From contig NZ_CP072596.1 in NCBI RefSeq assembly GCF_017815535.1, forward strand, positions 2,387,614 to 2,451,613: a DNA stretch of 64,000 nucleotides, given 5' to 3'. A program made the position numbers and the translations under genes. Under the pieces are notes generated by a model. It searched no databases. It saw only the letters and a program-made list of their open reading frames with translations, and was not told the DNA's origin. Of this stretch, positions 56,022 through 64,000 are shown in pieces. Origin of the DNA: Tessaracoccus sp. MC1865 (GTDB taxonomy: Bacteria; Actinomycetota; Actinomycetes; Propionibacteriales; Propionibacteriaceae). Every line of letters begins with the position of its first letter. The stretch's first letter is position 1.

Positions 56022-56783
56022 TCAGGAGGGGTTGTGCACCCGCTCCTCGAGGAACCGACCCGCGACGGCCGCGAGCGAGCGGTCGTCACCCTCAGCCACG
56101 CGGGCCAAGGCTTCGTCAGAGGCGTAGCCCAGTTGCCCGAGCGCGGAGACGGCGGCGAGCCGCACATCGGCGTCCTCGTCGGCCGTGGCCTGCTCCAGCG
56201 CCTCAGCCGCACCGTCCGCCTCGGGTCCGCCGACGTAGCCGAGCGCCTCGGCGGCGTGCTCCCGAACGGCCGTCGACTCGTCGGTCAGCCGTGCCACCAG
56301 TGCGGCCACACCGCCCTGGCCGAGCTTGCGGAAGGCGTCACTCAGCGCGTCGCGTTGCCAGTCGTCGCCGTCGCCCAAGCGGGCGGCCAGGTCACCGGCG
56401 GCCAAATGGCCGCCCGTGTTGGCAGCGGCCCGGTACGCCTTGAGCGCGACGTCCTTGTGCGGGTCCGCCACCAGCCCACGGACGTGCTCGAAGTGCTCCG
56501 GGTTGCCCACCTTGCTCACCACGTGGGCCCCGGTGAAACGGACGTGCTCGGAGTCGCTCTGCAGCATGGCGAGGATCTCGTCGTTAGCCTCATCGGCGTG
56601 CTGCACCACGGCCCACGTGAGGTCCTCCCGCACGCGTCCGTCGGTCTCCGTCTTCAGGTGCGCCAGCAGCGCCGGGACGACGGCCGGGTCCTTGATGGAC
56701 CCGAGAGCCAGCGCGGCCATGCGACGGTCGGTGCCAACGGGGGAATCGAGCTGGTTGATGAGGGTCTGGGCATTTCGTGTCAT
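56022..56783 (-). CDS. HEAT-repeat protein
   Basis: A 253-residue protein made of six or so HEAT-like repeats (RRMAALALGSIKDPAVVPALLAHL, VREDLTWAVVQHAD, VREHAAEALGYVGG, VRLAAVSALGQLGYA). It has no membrane segment or catalytic motif. It is related to the HEAT half of the MerR fusion 1 kb away: VREDLTWAVVQH lines up with VREAATWALVHR and the following repeats match in order. This suggests duplication, and possibly that the free protein competes with or modulates the regulator. It is divergent from the ABC1 kinase gene with 93 bases between. Confidence 0.75.
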   Translation of the reverse strand: MTRNAQTLINQLDSPVGTDRRMAALALGSIKDPAVVPALLAHLKTETDGRVREDLTWAVVQHADEANDEILAMLQSDSEHVRFTGAHVVSKVGNPEHFEHVRGLVADPHKDVALKAYRAAANTGGHLAAGDLAARLGDGDDWQRDALSDAFRKLGQGGVAALVARLTDESTAVREHAAEALGYVGGPEADGAAEALEQATADEDADVRLAAVSALGQLGYASDEALARVAEGDDRSLAAVAGRFLEERVHNPS

Positions 56784-56876
56784 GCCTCAGAACGTAAAGC
56801 CTCACGTCGCGTGAAGGTCAACCGGCGAAACCGAGGTCGACTACGCTGTGGGCAGAACCAGGGACAGGGAGCAACG

Positions 56877-58550
56877 ATGCCGGACATGGCCATGATCACC
56901 AGGTTGGGCACGCTGCTGGTGCGCCACATGGGCGCCTTCAGCACGCAGAGCTCAGAGATCCCGGGTGACTCGCCGGACGGCAACAAGACGGCAGAGGACG
57001 CGCGCAACTTCACGCGGTCACTCGAGGAGATGGGCCCCACCTTCATCAAGTTCGGGCAACTCCTCTCCACGCGGCGCGACCTGCTGCCCGCCGTCTACAC
57101 CGACGAGCTCAGCCGGCTGCAGGACGACGTCGAAGTCGTGCCCGTCGAACAGATCCGCGCGCGCATCGAAGAGTCGCTGGGCGCCTCCCTGAACGCGATG
57201 TTCTCGGAGTTCGACGACGTGCCGATCGCCGCGGCCTCCCTCGCGCAGGTGCACCGCGCGGTGACGAAGTCCGGCCGCGACGTCGTCGTGAAGGTGTTGC
57301 GCCCCGGCGTGCGCGACCGGGTGCGCAACGACCTCGATTCGCTCGCAGGCCTGGCAGATTTCGCGGACCACAACACACCCGTCGGCCCCCGCCTCGGTGC
57401 CGCGCGGATGCTGGCGCAGTTCCGGCGCTCCATGGCCGACGAACTGGACTACCGCAAGGAGGCGGCGAACCTGCGCCTGTTCGCGGACCTCGCCGAGGAC
57501 GAGCGCGACCTCGTGGTGCCCACCCCCATCGACGACTACTCCACAGACGAGGTGCTCACGCTCGAGTTGATGCCCGGGAAGAAGATCACCGACGTCGGCA
57601 AGATCGAACTGCTCGACGTCGACGGCCCGGCTCTGGCGGGTTCGCTGTTCCACTTCATGCTGAAGGCCATGCTGGTGGACGGCATCCTCCACGCGGACCC
57701 CCACCCCGGCAACCTGTTCCTCACGCCGGACCACCGCATCGCCATCCTCGACGTGGGCATGGTGGTGCGCCTGCCCGCGCGGGTCCGGGCGTCGCTGGTG
57801 AAGCTGCTCGTGGCCATCGGCGACGCCGACGGCGAGGCCGCGGCCATGGTGCTGGCCGGGATGGGCCACCCGCTGGAGGACTACGACGCGGCGGCCTTCC
57901 GTGACTCCGTCACCCACCTCGTGTCCACCACGCTCGCCATGGGTCCGGATCTCCAGGCGGGCACCGTGCTGATGGAACTGGCCCGGCTCTCCGGGGAACA
58001 CGGCCTCCGTCCTCCTGCCGAGATGACGATGGTGGCCAAATCGCTGCTGAACCTGGATCAGGCGACGCAGCACCTGGATCCCGGCTTCACGCCCATCGAG
58101 GCCATCCGGGCCAACGTCTCCACCATCCTCCGCGCCGGCTTCAGCCCGAGCGCCGGCCAGACGCTGCTGAGCGGGCTGGAGGGCAAGGAGTTCATCGAAC
58201 GGCTCCCCCGCCGCGCGAACCGCATCCTCGACTCCCTCGCCGAGGGCGAGTTGAGCTTCAACATCAACGCCGTCGACGAGGATCGGCTCCACATGGTGCT
58301 GCACCAGGTGGCGAACCGGCTGTCGGTCGCGCTGATCCTGGCCGCGATCACGGTGGCGGCCGCCCTGCTGATGGTCGCCGACGTCGGGCCCCCCCTACTG
58401 GGCTACCCCGCGCTGGGCGCGATCTTCTTCCTCATCGCCGCCATCGGGGGCCTCGTCATGGTGGTCGGGATCCTCTTCGAGGACCGGCCCCCGGTCCGAC
58501 GCGTCAAGCGCCGTGACAGGCGCCGCAAGCTGTACGACGACGCCCCGTAG
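56877..58550 (+). CDS. ABC1/UbiB-family atypical kinase
   Basis: A 557-residue membrane-associated protein-kinase-like protein. ABC1 family motifs: MGPTFIKFGQLLSTRRDLLP (the KxGQ segment), ASLAQVHRA, VVVKVLRPG (ATP Lys), DGILHADPHPGNLF (catalytic loop) and ILDVGM (metal Asp). Two C-terminal helices (about 490-535) anchor it. Family members are linked to quinone synthesis or lipid homeostasis, with ATPase activity shown for some. The ATG at 56877 follows GGGAG; a much longer upstream-open frame is not supported. It lies 25 bases before disA. Confidence 0.88.
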   Translation: MPDMAMITRLGTLLVRHMGAFSTQSSEIPGDSPDGNKTAEDARNFTRSLEEMGPTFIKFGQLLSTRRDLLPAVYTDELSRLQDDVEVVPVEQIRARIEESLGASLNAMFSEFDDVPIAAASLAQVHRAVTKSGRDVVVKVLRPGVRDRVRNDLDSLAGLADFADHNTPVGPRLGAARMLAQFRRSMADELDYRKEAANLRLFADLAEDERDLVVPTPIDDYSTDEVLTLELMPGKKITDVGKIELLDVDGPALAGSLFHFMLKAMLVDGILHADPHPGNLFLTPDHRIAILDVGMVVRLPARVRASLVKLLVAIGDADGEAAAMVLAGMGHPLEDYDAAAFRDSVTHLVSTTLAMGPDLQAGTVLMELARLSGEHGLRPPAEMTMVAKSLLNLDQATQHLDPGFTPIEAIRANVSTILRAGFSPSAGQTLLSGLEGKEFIERLPRRANRILDSLAEGELSFNINAVDEDRLHMVLHQVANRLSVALILAAITVAAALLMVADVGPPLLGYPALGAIFFLIAAIGGLVMVVGILFEDRPPVRRVKRRDRRRKLYDDAP

Positions 58551-58575
58551 ACTGACCCCGACGTAAGGAGTCCAG

Positions 58576-59619
58576 GTGCCAAGGTCCGCCATCCGCCGCT
58601 ATCTGCGGTTGCTCGCGCCGGGCACCCAGCTGCGCGGGGGCCTGGATCGCATCCTGCTCGGCCGCACCGGCGCCCTCATCGTGCTCGGCAACAACACGAG
58701 GGTCCAGCAGGTGTGCTCGGGCGGCTTCCAACTCGGCGTCGACTGCACCGAGCAGAATCTCCGCGAACTCGCGAAGCTCGACGGGGCGATCATCCTCTCC
58801 AACGACCTCAGCCGCATCGTGGCCGCCGGCGTGCACCTCGTGCCGGAGGGCGATCTTCCCACGGCCGAGACGGGCACCAGGCACCGGTCGGCGGACCGCA
58901 CGGCCCAGTCTGCCGGCGTGCCGGTGGTCACCGTATCGGCCTCTATGAGCACCGTCTCCCTCTTCCTGGGGGGCCGGCGCCATCCCGTCGAGACCGTGCC
59001 CCAGGTGATCAGCCGGGCGAACCAGACGCTGGCCACTCTGTCGCGCGTCGTCACGCGGCTCACAGACCAGATGGAGCAGTTCACGCTGCTCGAGATCGGC
59101 GAGCAGGTCACCCTGCGCGACCTCACCCACGTCGCGCACCGCCTGGAACTCACCCGCAGGTTGTCCACGGAGATGCAGTTCCATGTGGACATCCTCGGGG
59201 TCGAGGGGAGGATGGTCGCGCTGCAGCACACGGAACTGGCCAGCCACTTCGAGGGGGTCGCGGATCTGCTGACGGAGGACTACGCGCACAACCTGTCGGA
59301 CCCCTCGGAATTCGACCTGCTGGCCCTGCACAACTTCTCTCCCGAGGAACTCTTCAGCGGCGGCCTGGTGGCGGAGCGGCTGGGGTTCGGGGCGAACGCC
59401 AACCTGGAACAGAGCCTGGAGACGCGCGGCGTGCGACTCCTCTCCCGGGTGGGCCGGTTACCGGCGCCGATGGTGTCGAAGCTGGTGGGCAGGTACACCC
59501 TGCAGGAGATGTTCGGCGCCTCCGTGTCGCAGTTGATGGAGATCGACGGGATCGGCCCGCGCCGTGCGCGCCAGATCCGCGACGCCCTGCTGCGGATCAC
59601 GGAATCCAGCGGTTCCTGA
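58576..59619 (+). CDS. disA: Diadenylate cyclase DisA
   Basis: Makes cyclic di-AMP from two ATP and scans DNA for branched structures. The 347-residue protein has the DAC motifs DGA (69-71) and RHR (102-104, in TGTRHRSADR), a central helical spine and a C-terminal helix-hairpin-helix (LMEIDGIGPRRARQIRDAL) for DNA binding. The GTG start at 58576 follows AAGGAG. It is usually next to radA, which is 6 kb upstream here. Cyclic di-AMP controls potassium and osmotic balance in actinobacteria. Confidence 0.96.
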   Translation: MPRSAIRRYLRLLAPGTQLRGGLDRILLGRTGALIVLGNNTRVQQVCSGGFQLGVDCTEQNLRELAKLDGAIILSNDLSRIVAAGVHLVPEGDLPTAETGTRHRSADRTAQSAGVPVVTVSASMSTVSLFLGGRRHPVETVPQVISRANQTLATLSRVVTRLTDQMEQFTLLEIGEQVTLRDLTHVAHRLELTRRLSTEMQFHVDILGVEGRMVALQHTELASHFEGVADLLTEDYAHNLSDPSEFDLLALHNFSPEELFSGGLVAERLGFGANANLEQSLETRGVRLLSRVGRLPAPMVSKLVGRYTLQEMFGASVSQLMEIDGIGPRRARQIRDALLRITESSGS

Positions 59620-59688
59620 CAGACGCCCGTCAGCCGCGAACCCCCTGGAGAGCACTTCCCGGACTGCGCTAAGGTGGACGCCGAACAC

Positions 59689-59771
59689 AGGGGAGCGCCA
59701 CCGGGGCGCTGAGAGTGCGGGAGGCCGCAGACCCTCAAACCTGATCCGGTTAGCACCGGCGTAGGGAGTTG
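59689..59771 (+). ncRNA. TPP riboswitch (THI element)
   Basis: The region has the conserved TPP aptamer parts in order: GGGGAGCGCC, GGCGCTGAGAGTG, ACCCTCAAACCTGATCCGG, TTAGCACCGGCGTAGGGA. The CTGAGA and CCTGATC/GCGTAGGGA sequences bind thiamine pyrophosphate. Downstream, CTCCT at about 59801-59805 can pair with the AAGGAG ribosome site before thiB, suggesting control of translation start. When TPP is abundant the thiBPQ genes should be off. Confidence 0.95.
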
Positions 59772-59818
59772 GGAATTCTCCTCGGCATCCGCCGAGCCCT
59801 CCTCTTGAAGGAGCGGAC

Positions 59819-60880
59819 ATGAAGTTCTTCGTACACTCTGCCATCGCGGCCGCCGCCGTGCTGGCGCTGGCGGCCTGCGGCGGAGCGGCCACCCCGGGGG
59901 GCACGGAAGGCCCCGCGCGCGAGACGTCCGAGGCGCTCACCTCGTCGTCGACCTTGACGGTGGTGACCCACGATTCGTTCAGCCTGCCGGACGACCTCAA
60001 GGCCCGGTTCGCCGAGGAATCCGGCCTGGACGTGACCTACGTCCAGCCCGGCGACAGCGGCACCCTGGTCAACCAGCTCATCCTCACGAAGGACTCGCCG
60101 CTCGGCGACGTGGTGTTCGGCATCGACAACACCTACGCCTCGCGCGCCGCGGAGGAGGGTGTCCTCTCCGGTTACGAGTCAGAGGCCCTCCCGGAGGAGG
60201 CCAGGGCCATGGCCACCGAGGGCCTCACGCCCATCGACTTCGGCGACGTGTGCATCAACGCCGACAAGCGCTGGTTCGCCGAGCACGACCTGACCATCCC
60301 GGCCACCCTCGACGACCTCCTCAAACCCGAATACAAGGACCTCCTCGTCGTGACCCACCCGGCGTCCTCCTCGCCGGGCCTGGCCTTCCTGCTCGCCACC
60401 ATCGGCGAGAAGGGCGACGGCTGGCTCGACTACTGGTCCGCCCTGGCGGACAACGGCCTGAAGGTCGCCTCGGGTTGGACCGAGGCCTACTACACGGACT
60501 TCTCGGGCGCCGACGGCGCAGGGCCCCGCCCGCTGGTGCTGAGCTACGCCACCTCCCCCGCGTACACAGTGGACGGGGACGAATCCACCACCGAAGCGCT
60601 GCTGGACACGTGCTTCCGCCAGGTCGAGTACGCCGGCGTCCTCGCGGGCGCCCAGAACGAGGAAGGCGCCCGCGCCTTCGTCGACTTCCTGCTCAGCCCC
60701 GAGGTGCAGAGCGTGTTCCCCACCGAGATGTACATGTACCCCGCGGTGACCGACACCGAACTGCCCGAGGAGTGGGCCCGCTTCGCGCCGCTGGCACCGT
60801 CGCCGGTGGAGGTCTCCCCCGAAGAGATCGACGCGAACCGCGACCAGTGGATCCGTGACTGGACCGAGGCCATGGGGTGA
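59819..60880 (+). CDS. thiB: Thiamine ABC transporter, substrate-binding lipoprotein
   Basis: A 353-residue lipoprotein with lipobox LALAAC (Cys20). It follows the ThiB/TbpA pattern: LTVVTHDSFSLPDDLKARFAEESG, GDSGTLVNQLILTKDSPLGDVVFGIDNTYASRA and YKDLLVVTHPASSSPGLAFLLATI. It binds thiamine outside the cell for ThiPQ. The ATG follows AAGGAG, which lies in the expression platform of the TPP riboswitch. Its stop overlaps the thiP start (GTGA). Confidence 0.94.
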   Translation: MKFFVHSAIAAAAVLALAACGGAATPGGTEGPARETSEALTSSSTLTVVTHDSFSLPDDLKARFAEESGLDVTYVQPGDSGTLVNQLILTKDSPLGDVVFGIDNTYASRAAEEGVLSGYESEALPEEARAMATEGLTPIDFGDVCINADKRWFAEHDLTIPATLDDLLKPEYKDLLVVTHPASSSPGLAFLLATIGEKGDGWLDYWSALADNGLKVASGWTEAYYTDFSGADGAGPRPLVLSYATSPAYTVDGDESTTEALLDTCFRQVEYAGVLAGAQNEEGARAFVDFLLSPEVQSVFPTEMYMYPAVTDTELPEEWARFAPLAPSPVEVSPEEIDANRDQWIRDWTEAMG

Positions 60881-62526
60881 GATCGACCCTGGGTTGGCGG
60901 CTGGGATGGGCGCTGACGGCGCTCGTTCCGGCCGCCTTCCTGACGCTCTTCTTCGCGTGGCCCGCCGCCGCGCTCGTGCTGCGGGGCTTCCACGACGACA
61001 CCTCATGGACGCTCGAGGGTTTCAGCTCAGTCTTCGGCTCCCGCCGCACCTGGGGGGCCATCTGGTTCACCCTCGGCACGGCCACCGCCTCCACGCTGCT
61101 GTGTCTGGTGCTCGGGTTGCCGGGCGCCTACCTCCTCTACCGCTGCCGGTTCCGCGGCCGCGACACCTTGCGCGCCCTCATCACCATCCCCTTCGTGCTG
61201 CCCACGGTGGTGGTGGGCGTCGCATTCGGCTCATTGCTGCGCCCCGACGGGCTGCTCGGCTGGCTCGGCCTGGCCGGCACCCCGGCCGCCATCCTCGCCG
61301 CGATGGTGTTCTTCAACTACTCCGTGATCGTGCGCACGGTGGGCACCCTCTGGGCGCGCCTCGACCCGCGCCTGGCCCAGGCCGCCGGCACGCTGGGCGC
61401 CTCTCCCCTCCGCACACTGCGCACCGTGACGCTGCCGGCGCTGACGCCGGCGATCGTCTCCGGCGCATCCCTGGTGTTCCTGTTCAGCGCCTCCAGCTAC
61501 GGCATTGTGATGGTGCTGGGCCAGACCCGCTACCGCACCATCGAGACCGAGATCTGGTTCCTCACCACGCAACTCCTCGACCTGCCGTCGGCCGCCGCCC
61601 TGTCGATCACCCAGCTCGTCATCGTGTCCGCCGCTCTCTGGCTGAGCGGCCGCGCCCAGGCCCGCATGACCCGCGCCCTGAGGCTGCAACCCGACGTCGA
61701 CTCGGAGCGCGGCCTCTCCCTGCGCCGCGACGGTCCGGCGCTCGGCCTGACGCTGGCCGTGGCCGTGGCGCTGCTCGGCCTCCCCCTCGCCAACCTCGCG
61801 TGGCGCTCACTGCACCGCGACGGTGGGTTCACCGTCGTCAACTACCTGCAACTCGCCGCCGAGGGCGGCGCCGGAGTGAGCGTGTGGGCAGCACTCCGCA
61901 CCTCACTGGTCACAGCCATCGCAGCGACGGCCATCGCCGTGACCCTCGGGCTGCTCGTGGCGCTCGTCGCCTCCAGGCGACCCCGACGCGCGGCGGGCAG
62001 ATCCGCACTGGCCGTGGTGGAGTCGCTGTTCCTGCTGCCGCTGGGCGTGTCCGCCGTCACCGTGGGCTTCGGCTATCTGATCACGCTGAACCGGCCGCCG
62101 CTGGACCTCCGCTCCAGCATCGTGCTCATCCCCGTGGCCCAGGCCGTCGTCGCCCTGCCGCTCGTGGTCCGCACACTGCTGCCCACCCTGCGCGCCATCG
62201 ACCCCCGCCAACTCGAGGCCGCGGCCACGCTGGGCTCCACGCCCTGGCAGGTGGTGCGCCGCATCGAGCTGCCCCATCTCGGCCGGGCGGTGGGCCTGGC
62301 GGTGGGGTTCGCCTTCGCCACCTCGCTGGGTGAGTTCGGTGCCACGAGTTTCCTGGCCCGGCCGGACAACCCGACGCTGCCTGTGTTGATCTTCCGGCTG
62401 TTCGGCCGCCCGGGCGCAGAGAACTACGGCGTGGCGCTGGCCGCCTCCGTGGTGCTGGCAGGATTGGCAGGGATCACGATGGCCGCCGCCGAACGCCTGC
62501 GGCCGAAGGAGGTGGCCGCGTGGTGA
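60877..62526 (+). CDS. thiP: Thiamine ABC transporter permease
   Basis: A 549-residue double permease with about 12 helices, made of two similar halves, as in Escherichia coli ThiP. Each half has an EAA loop for contact with the ATPase: AQAAGTLGASPLRTLRTVTLPALTP and LEAAATLGSTPWQVVRRIELPHLGR. The GTG at 60877 overlaps the thiB stop. It is the middle gene of thiBPQ, under TPP riboswitch control by co-transcription. Confidence 0.93.
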   Translation: MRSTLGWRLGWALTALVPAAFLTLFFAWPAAALVLRGFHDDTSWTLEGFSSVFGSRRTWGAIWFTLGTATASTLLCLVLGLPGAYLLYRCRFRGRDTLRALITIPFVLPTVVVGVAFGSLLRPDGLLGWLGLAGTPAAILAAMVFFNYSVIVRTVGTLWARLDPRLAQAAGTLGASPLRTLRTVTLPALTPAIVSGASLVFLFSASSYGIVMVLGQTRYRTIETEIWFLTTQLLDLPSAAALSITQLVIVSAALWLSGRAQARMTRALRLQPDVDSERGLSLRRDGPALGLTLAVAVALLGLPLANLAWRSLHRDGGFTVVNYLQLAAEGGAGVSVWAALRTSLVTAIAATAIAVTLGLLVALVASRRPRRAAGRSALAVVESLFLLPLGVSAVTVGFGYLITLNRPPLDLRSSIVLIPVAQAVVALPLVVRTLLPTLRAIDPRQLEAAATLGSTPWQVVRRIELPHLGRAVGLAVGFAFATSLGEFGATSFLARPDNPTLPVLIFRLFGRPGAENYGVALAASVVLAGLAGITMAAAERLRPKEVAAW

Positions 62527-63494
62527 CCGGTCTGGAAGTACGCGATGTGTCGGTCCGTTACGGCCGCACGGTCGCCGTCGACGACGTGTCGCTCCGGGTG
62601 GAGCCGGGCACGATCGTGGCGCTGCTGGGCGCGTCCGGATCCGGCAAGTCGACGCTGCTGCGGGCCATCGCCGGCCTGCAACCCCTCTCGTCGGGGGCCA
62701 TCCTCTGGGACGGCGAGGACCTCGCCCCCGTGAAGGTGCACAAGCGCAACTTCGGCCTGGTGTTCCAGGACGGCCAACTGTTCCCGACGATGAACGTGGC
62801 CCGCAACATCGCCTACGGCCTGGGCAGACTCCCCAAGCCGGAGCAGTACGAGCGCGTGGAGGAGATGCTCGAACTCGTCGGCCTGGCAGGCTACGGCAGC
62901 CGCCGGACCACCGAACTGTCCGGAGGCCAGGCCCAGCGGGTGGCGCTGGCCCGCTCGTTGGCCCCGTCGCCACGGGCCCTACTCCTCGACGAGCCCCTCT
63001 CCGCGCTCGACACCGGTCTGCGCCGCCGGCTGGCCGACGACCTCGCCAGGATCCTGCGCGAGACCCACACCACCGCCGTCTACGTCACCCACGACCACCA
63101 GGAGGCGTACACCATCGCGGACTTCGTGGCCGTGCTCGACGAGGGGCGGCTGCTCCAGCTGGCCTCCCCCGAGATCCTGCGGGAGCGGCCGCACAGCAGG
63201 CAGGTCGCCGCCTTCCTGGGCTACCGCGCGTTCGTCGTCGAGGCCGAGGCGCGCCGCCTGGGCTGGACGGGCAGCCTGGCCACGGGCGAGCTGCTGGGCA
63301 TCGGCCCCGCCTCGCTCCAGTTGGATCCGCACGGTCTCGAGCTGGCGGTCGTCGACCAGACGCTCACCATCGACGACGTCGAGGTGAAGGTGCTGTTGCC
63401 CGACGGCCAGACCGCGACGGTGGCCTCGCCGTCGAAACTCGACACGCTCTCAGTTCGGGTGACCCTGGTCGGGGGCGCCATCGTTCCGGCGTGA
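62520..63494 (+). CDS. thiQ: Thiamine ABC transporter ATPase
   Basis: A 324-residue ABC ATPase. Walker A GASGSGKST (37-45), Q-loop LVFQDGQLFPTMNV, signature LSGGQAQRVALARSL, Walker B LLLDEPLSALD and switch VTHDHQEA are intact. A C-terminal extension of about 85 residues (245-324) resembles the TOBE-like regulatory domain. The GTG at 62520 is seven bases after AAGGAGG; GTG 62523 overlaps the thiP stop and is an alternative. Twelve bases later the TetR-type gene begins. Confidence 0.92.
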   Translation: MVTGLEVRDVSVRYGRTVAVDDVSLRVEPGTIVALLGASGSGKSTLLRAIAGLQPLSSGAILWDGEDLAPVKVHKRNFGLVFQDGQLFPTMNVARNIAYGLGRLPKPEQYERVEEMLELVGLAGYGSRRTTELSGGQAQRVALARSLAPSPRALLLDEPLSALDTGLRRRLADDLARILRETHTTAVYVTHDHQEAYTIADFVAVLDEGRLLQLASPEILRERPHSRQVAAFLGYRAFVVEAEARRLGWTGSLATGELLGIGPASLQLDPHGLELAVVDQTLTIDDVEVKVLLPDGQTATVASPSKLDTLSVRVTLVGGAIVPA

Positions 63495-63506
63495 CACAAT
63501 GTCGCC

Positions 63507-64000
63507 ATGCCGAAGATCGCCGCTGCCTCCGTCGCGGAGCACCGCGCGCAGGTTGAGGTCAAACTCCTCGACGCAGCCGAGGCGCTGCTCCGCGCCGGGC
63601 TACCCCTCACCGCTGGGAAGGTGACGCAGGACGCGGGCATCGCGCGCAACAGCATCTACCGCTACGTGGACAGCATCGACGACCTGCGCGGCATGGTCGT
63701 GGCCCGCTACCTCCCCCTGTGGTCCAAGACGGTCGGTGATGCCGTCGCCGAAGTGACGGACCCCGGGGACCAGGTTGTCGCCTGGGTGCGGGCCAACCTC
63801 GAGGAGGCCGCCAGCAGCGGTCACGGGTGGCTCATGCAGATGGCCCAGCAGCCGGGCGCCTCCAAGGTCACCTCCGCCATCGCGGACCAGGCCCACACCG
63901 TGCTGCGCGCCTCGCTCATCAGCGCCTGGCGCGCGCTGCTGAAAGACCCTGACCTGGTCCGGCTCAACGTCGCGCTGACCCGAGGCATCCTCCAGGCGGC
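63507..64000 (+). CDS. TetR-family regulator, 3' end outside window
   Basis: The first 164 codons of a TetR-type repressor; the frame is open to the last base of the window. The DNA-binding part (about residues 18-60) has LLDAAEALLRAGLPLTAGKVTQDAGIARNSIYRYVDSIDDLRGMVV, the typical helix-turn-helix ending YRYV. The rest is a helical ligand-binding domain of unknown specificity. It starts 12 bases after thiQ on the same strand, so it may be co-transcribed and might regulate it; the ligand is unknown. Confidence 0.8.
   Translation, partial: MPKIAAASVAEHRAQVEVKLLDAAEALLRAGLPLTAGKVTQDAGIARNSIYRYVDSIDDLRGMVVARYLPLWSKTVGDAVAEVTDPGDQVVAWVRANLEEAASSGHGWLMQMAQQPGASKVTSAIADQAHTVLRASLISAWRALLKDPDLVRLNVALTRGILQA

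Noticed and set aside
55869-56876. Long upstream extension of the ABC1 kinase frame
   Set aside because: It reads antisense through the HEAT gene and the hairpin; the ATG at 56877 has a good GGGAG site.

Overview
The window is a chromosomal segment of a high-GC Gram-positive actinobacterium, most likely a member of the Propionibacteriaceae or a close relative; the genus is not decidable by reading. The evidence is mycothiol chemistry (mycothiol synthase, mycothione reductase), a GlnR-type atypical response regulator, the 33-residue actinobacterial ribosomal protein bS22, a SUMT-HemD fusion, a DUF3151 protein, a MutT1-type NUDIX-phosphatase fusion, many GTG starts and dense GTGA/ATGA stop-start overlaps. 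Almost everything is chromosomal housekeeping. I see no rRNA, tRNA, insertion sequence, integrase or CRISPR array.

Layout. 1-3 kb: the 3' part of an acyl-CoA oxidase and a DUF3048 lipoprotein. 3-7.1 kb (minus): purA, a small membrane protein, a divergent primary-type sigma factor, a second paralogous small membrane protein, then purD. 7.3-9.7 kb: PTS-dependent dihydroxyacetone kinase dhaKLM. 9.7-19.8 kb: single genes and short operons (DUF3151, VOC protein, typA, HD hydrolase, SGNH hydrolase, SatD-like protein, PPK2, tpx, ygfZ, nitrobindin-like protein, dtd). 19.8-28.7 kb: a nitrogen/thiol/phosphate block, glnR-mshD-ppk1-mutT1, then a PHO-box promoter and pstSCAB. 28.7-30.2 kb: a small accessory island with a putative AbiEi/DUF559 gene between palindromic repeats and behind four 21-bp tandem repeats. 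30.2-37.7 kb: MFS transporter, sucrase/ferredoxin-like protein, a metal P-type ATPase behind a DtxR/IdeR-like operator, a GH3 lipoprotein, mtr and an SDR.

37.7-46.6 kb (minus): asd-proC, then a nine-gene run bS22, glutaredoxin-like, hemD, histidine phosphatase, tlpA-like, ccdA, resB, ccsB and an unusual sigma-like/GerMN/Gmad2 membrane fusion. 47.8-52.5 kb: sugar-phosphate isomerase, proline dehydrogenase, CPBP protease, a glyoxalase-like protein and radA. 52.6-56.8 kb: a three-domain fusion (RmlC-like, RmlD-like with its catalytic Tyr and Lys gone, and an intact low-molecular-weight tyrosine phosphatase) overlapping a MerR-HEAT regulator, followed by an acidic protein and a second, related HEAT protein. 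56.9-64 kb: an ABC1 kinase, disA, a TPP riboswitch with thiBPQ, and a truncated TetR-type regulator.

The best candidates for something undescribed are the RmlC/RmlD/phosphatase + MerR-HEAT pair, the sigma factor with twin membrane proteins inside the purine genes, the sigma-like/GerM fusion, and the repeat-flanked island. All functional statements come from reading motifs; no database search was run.
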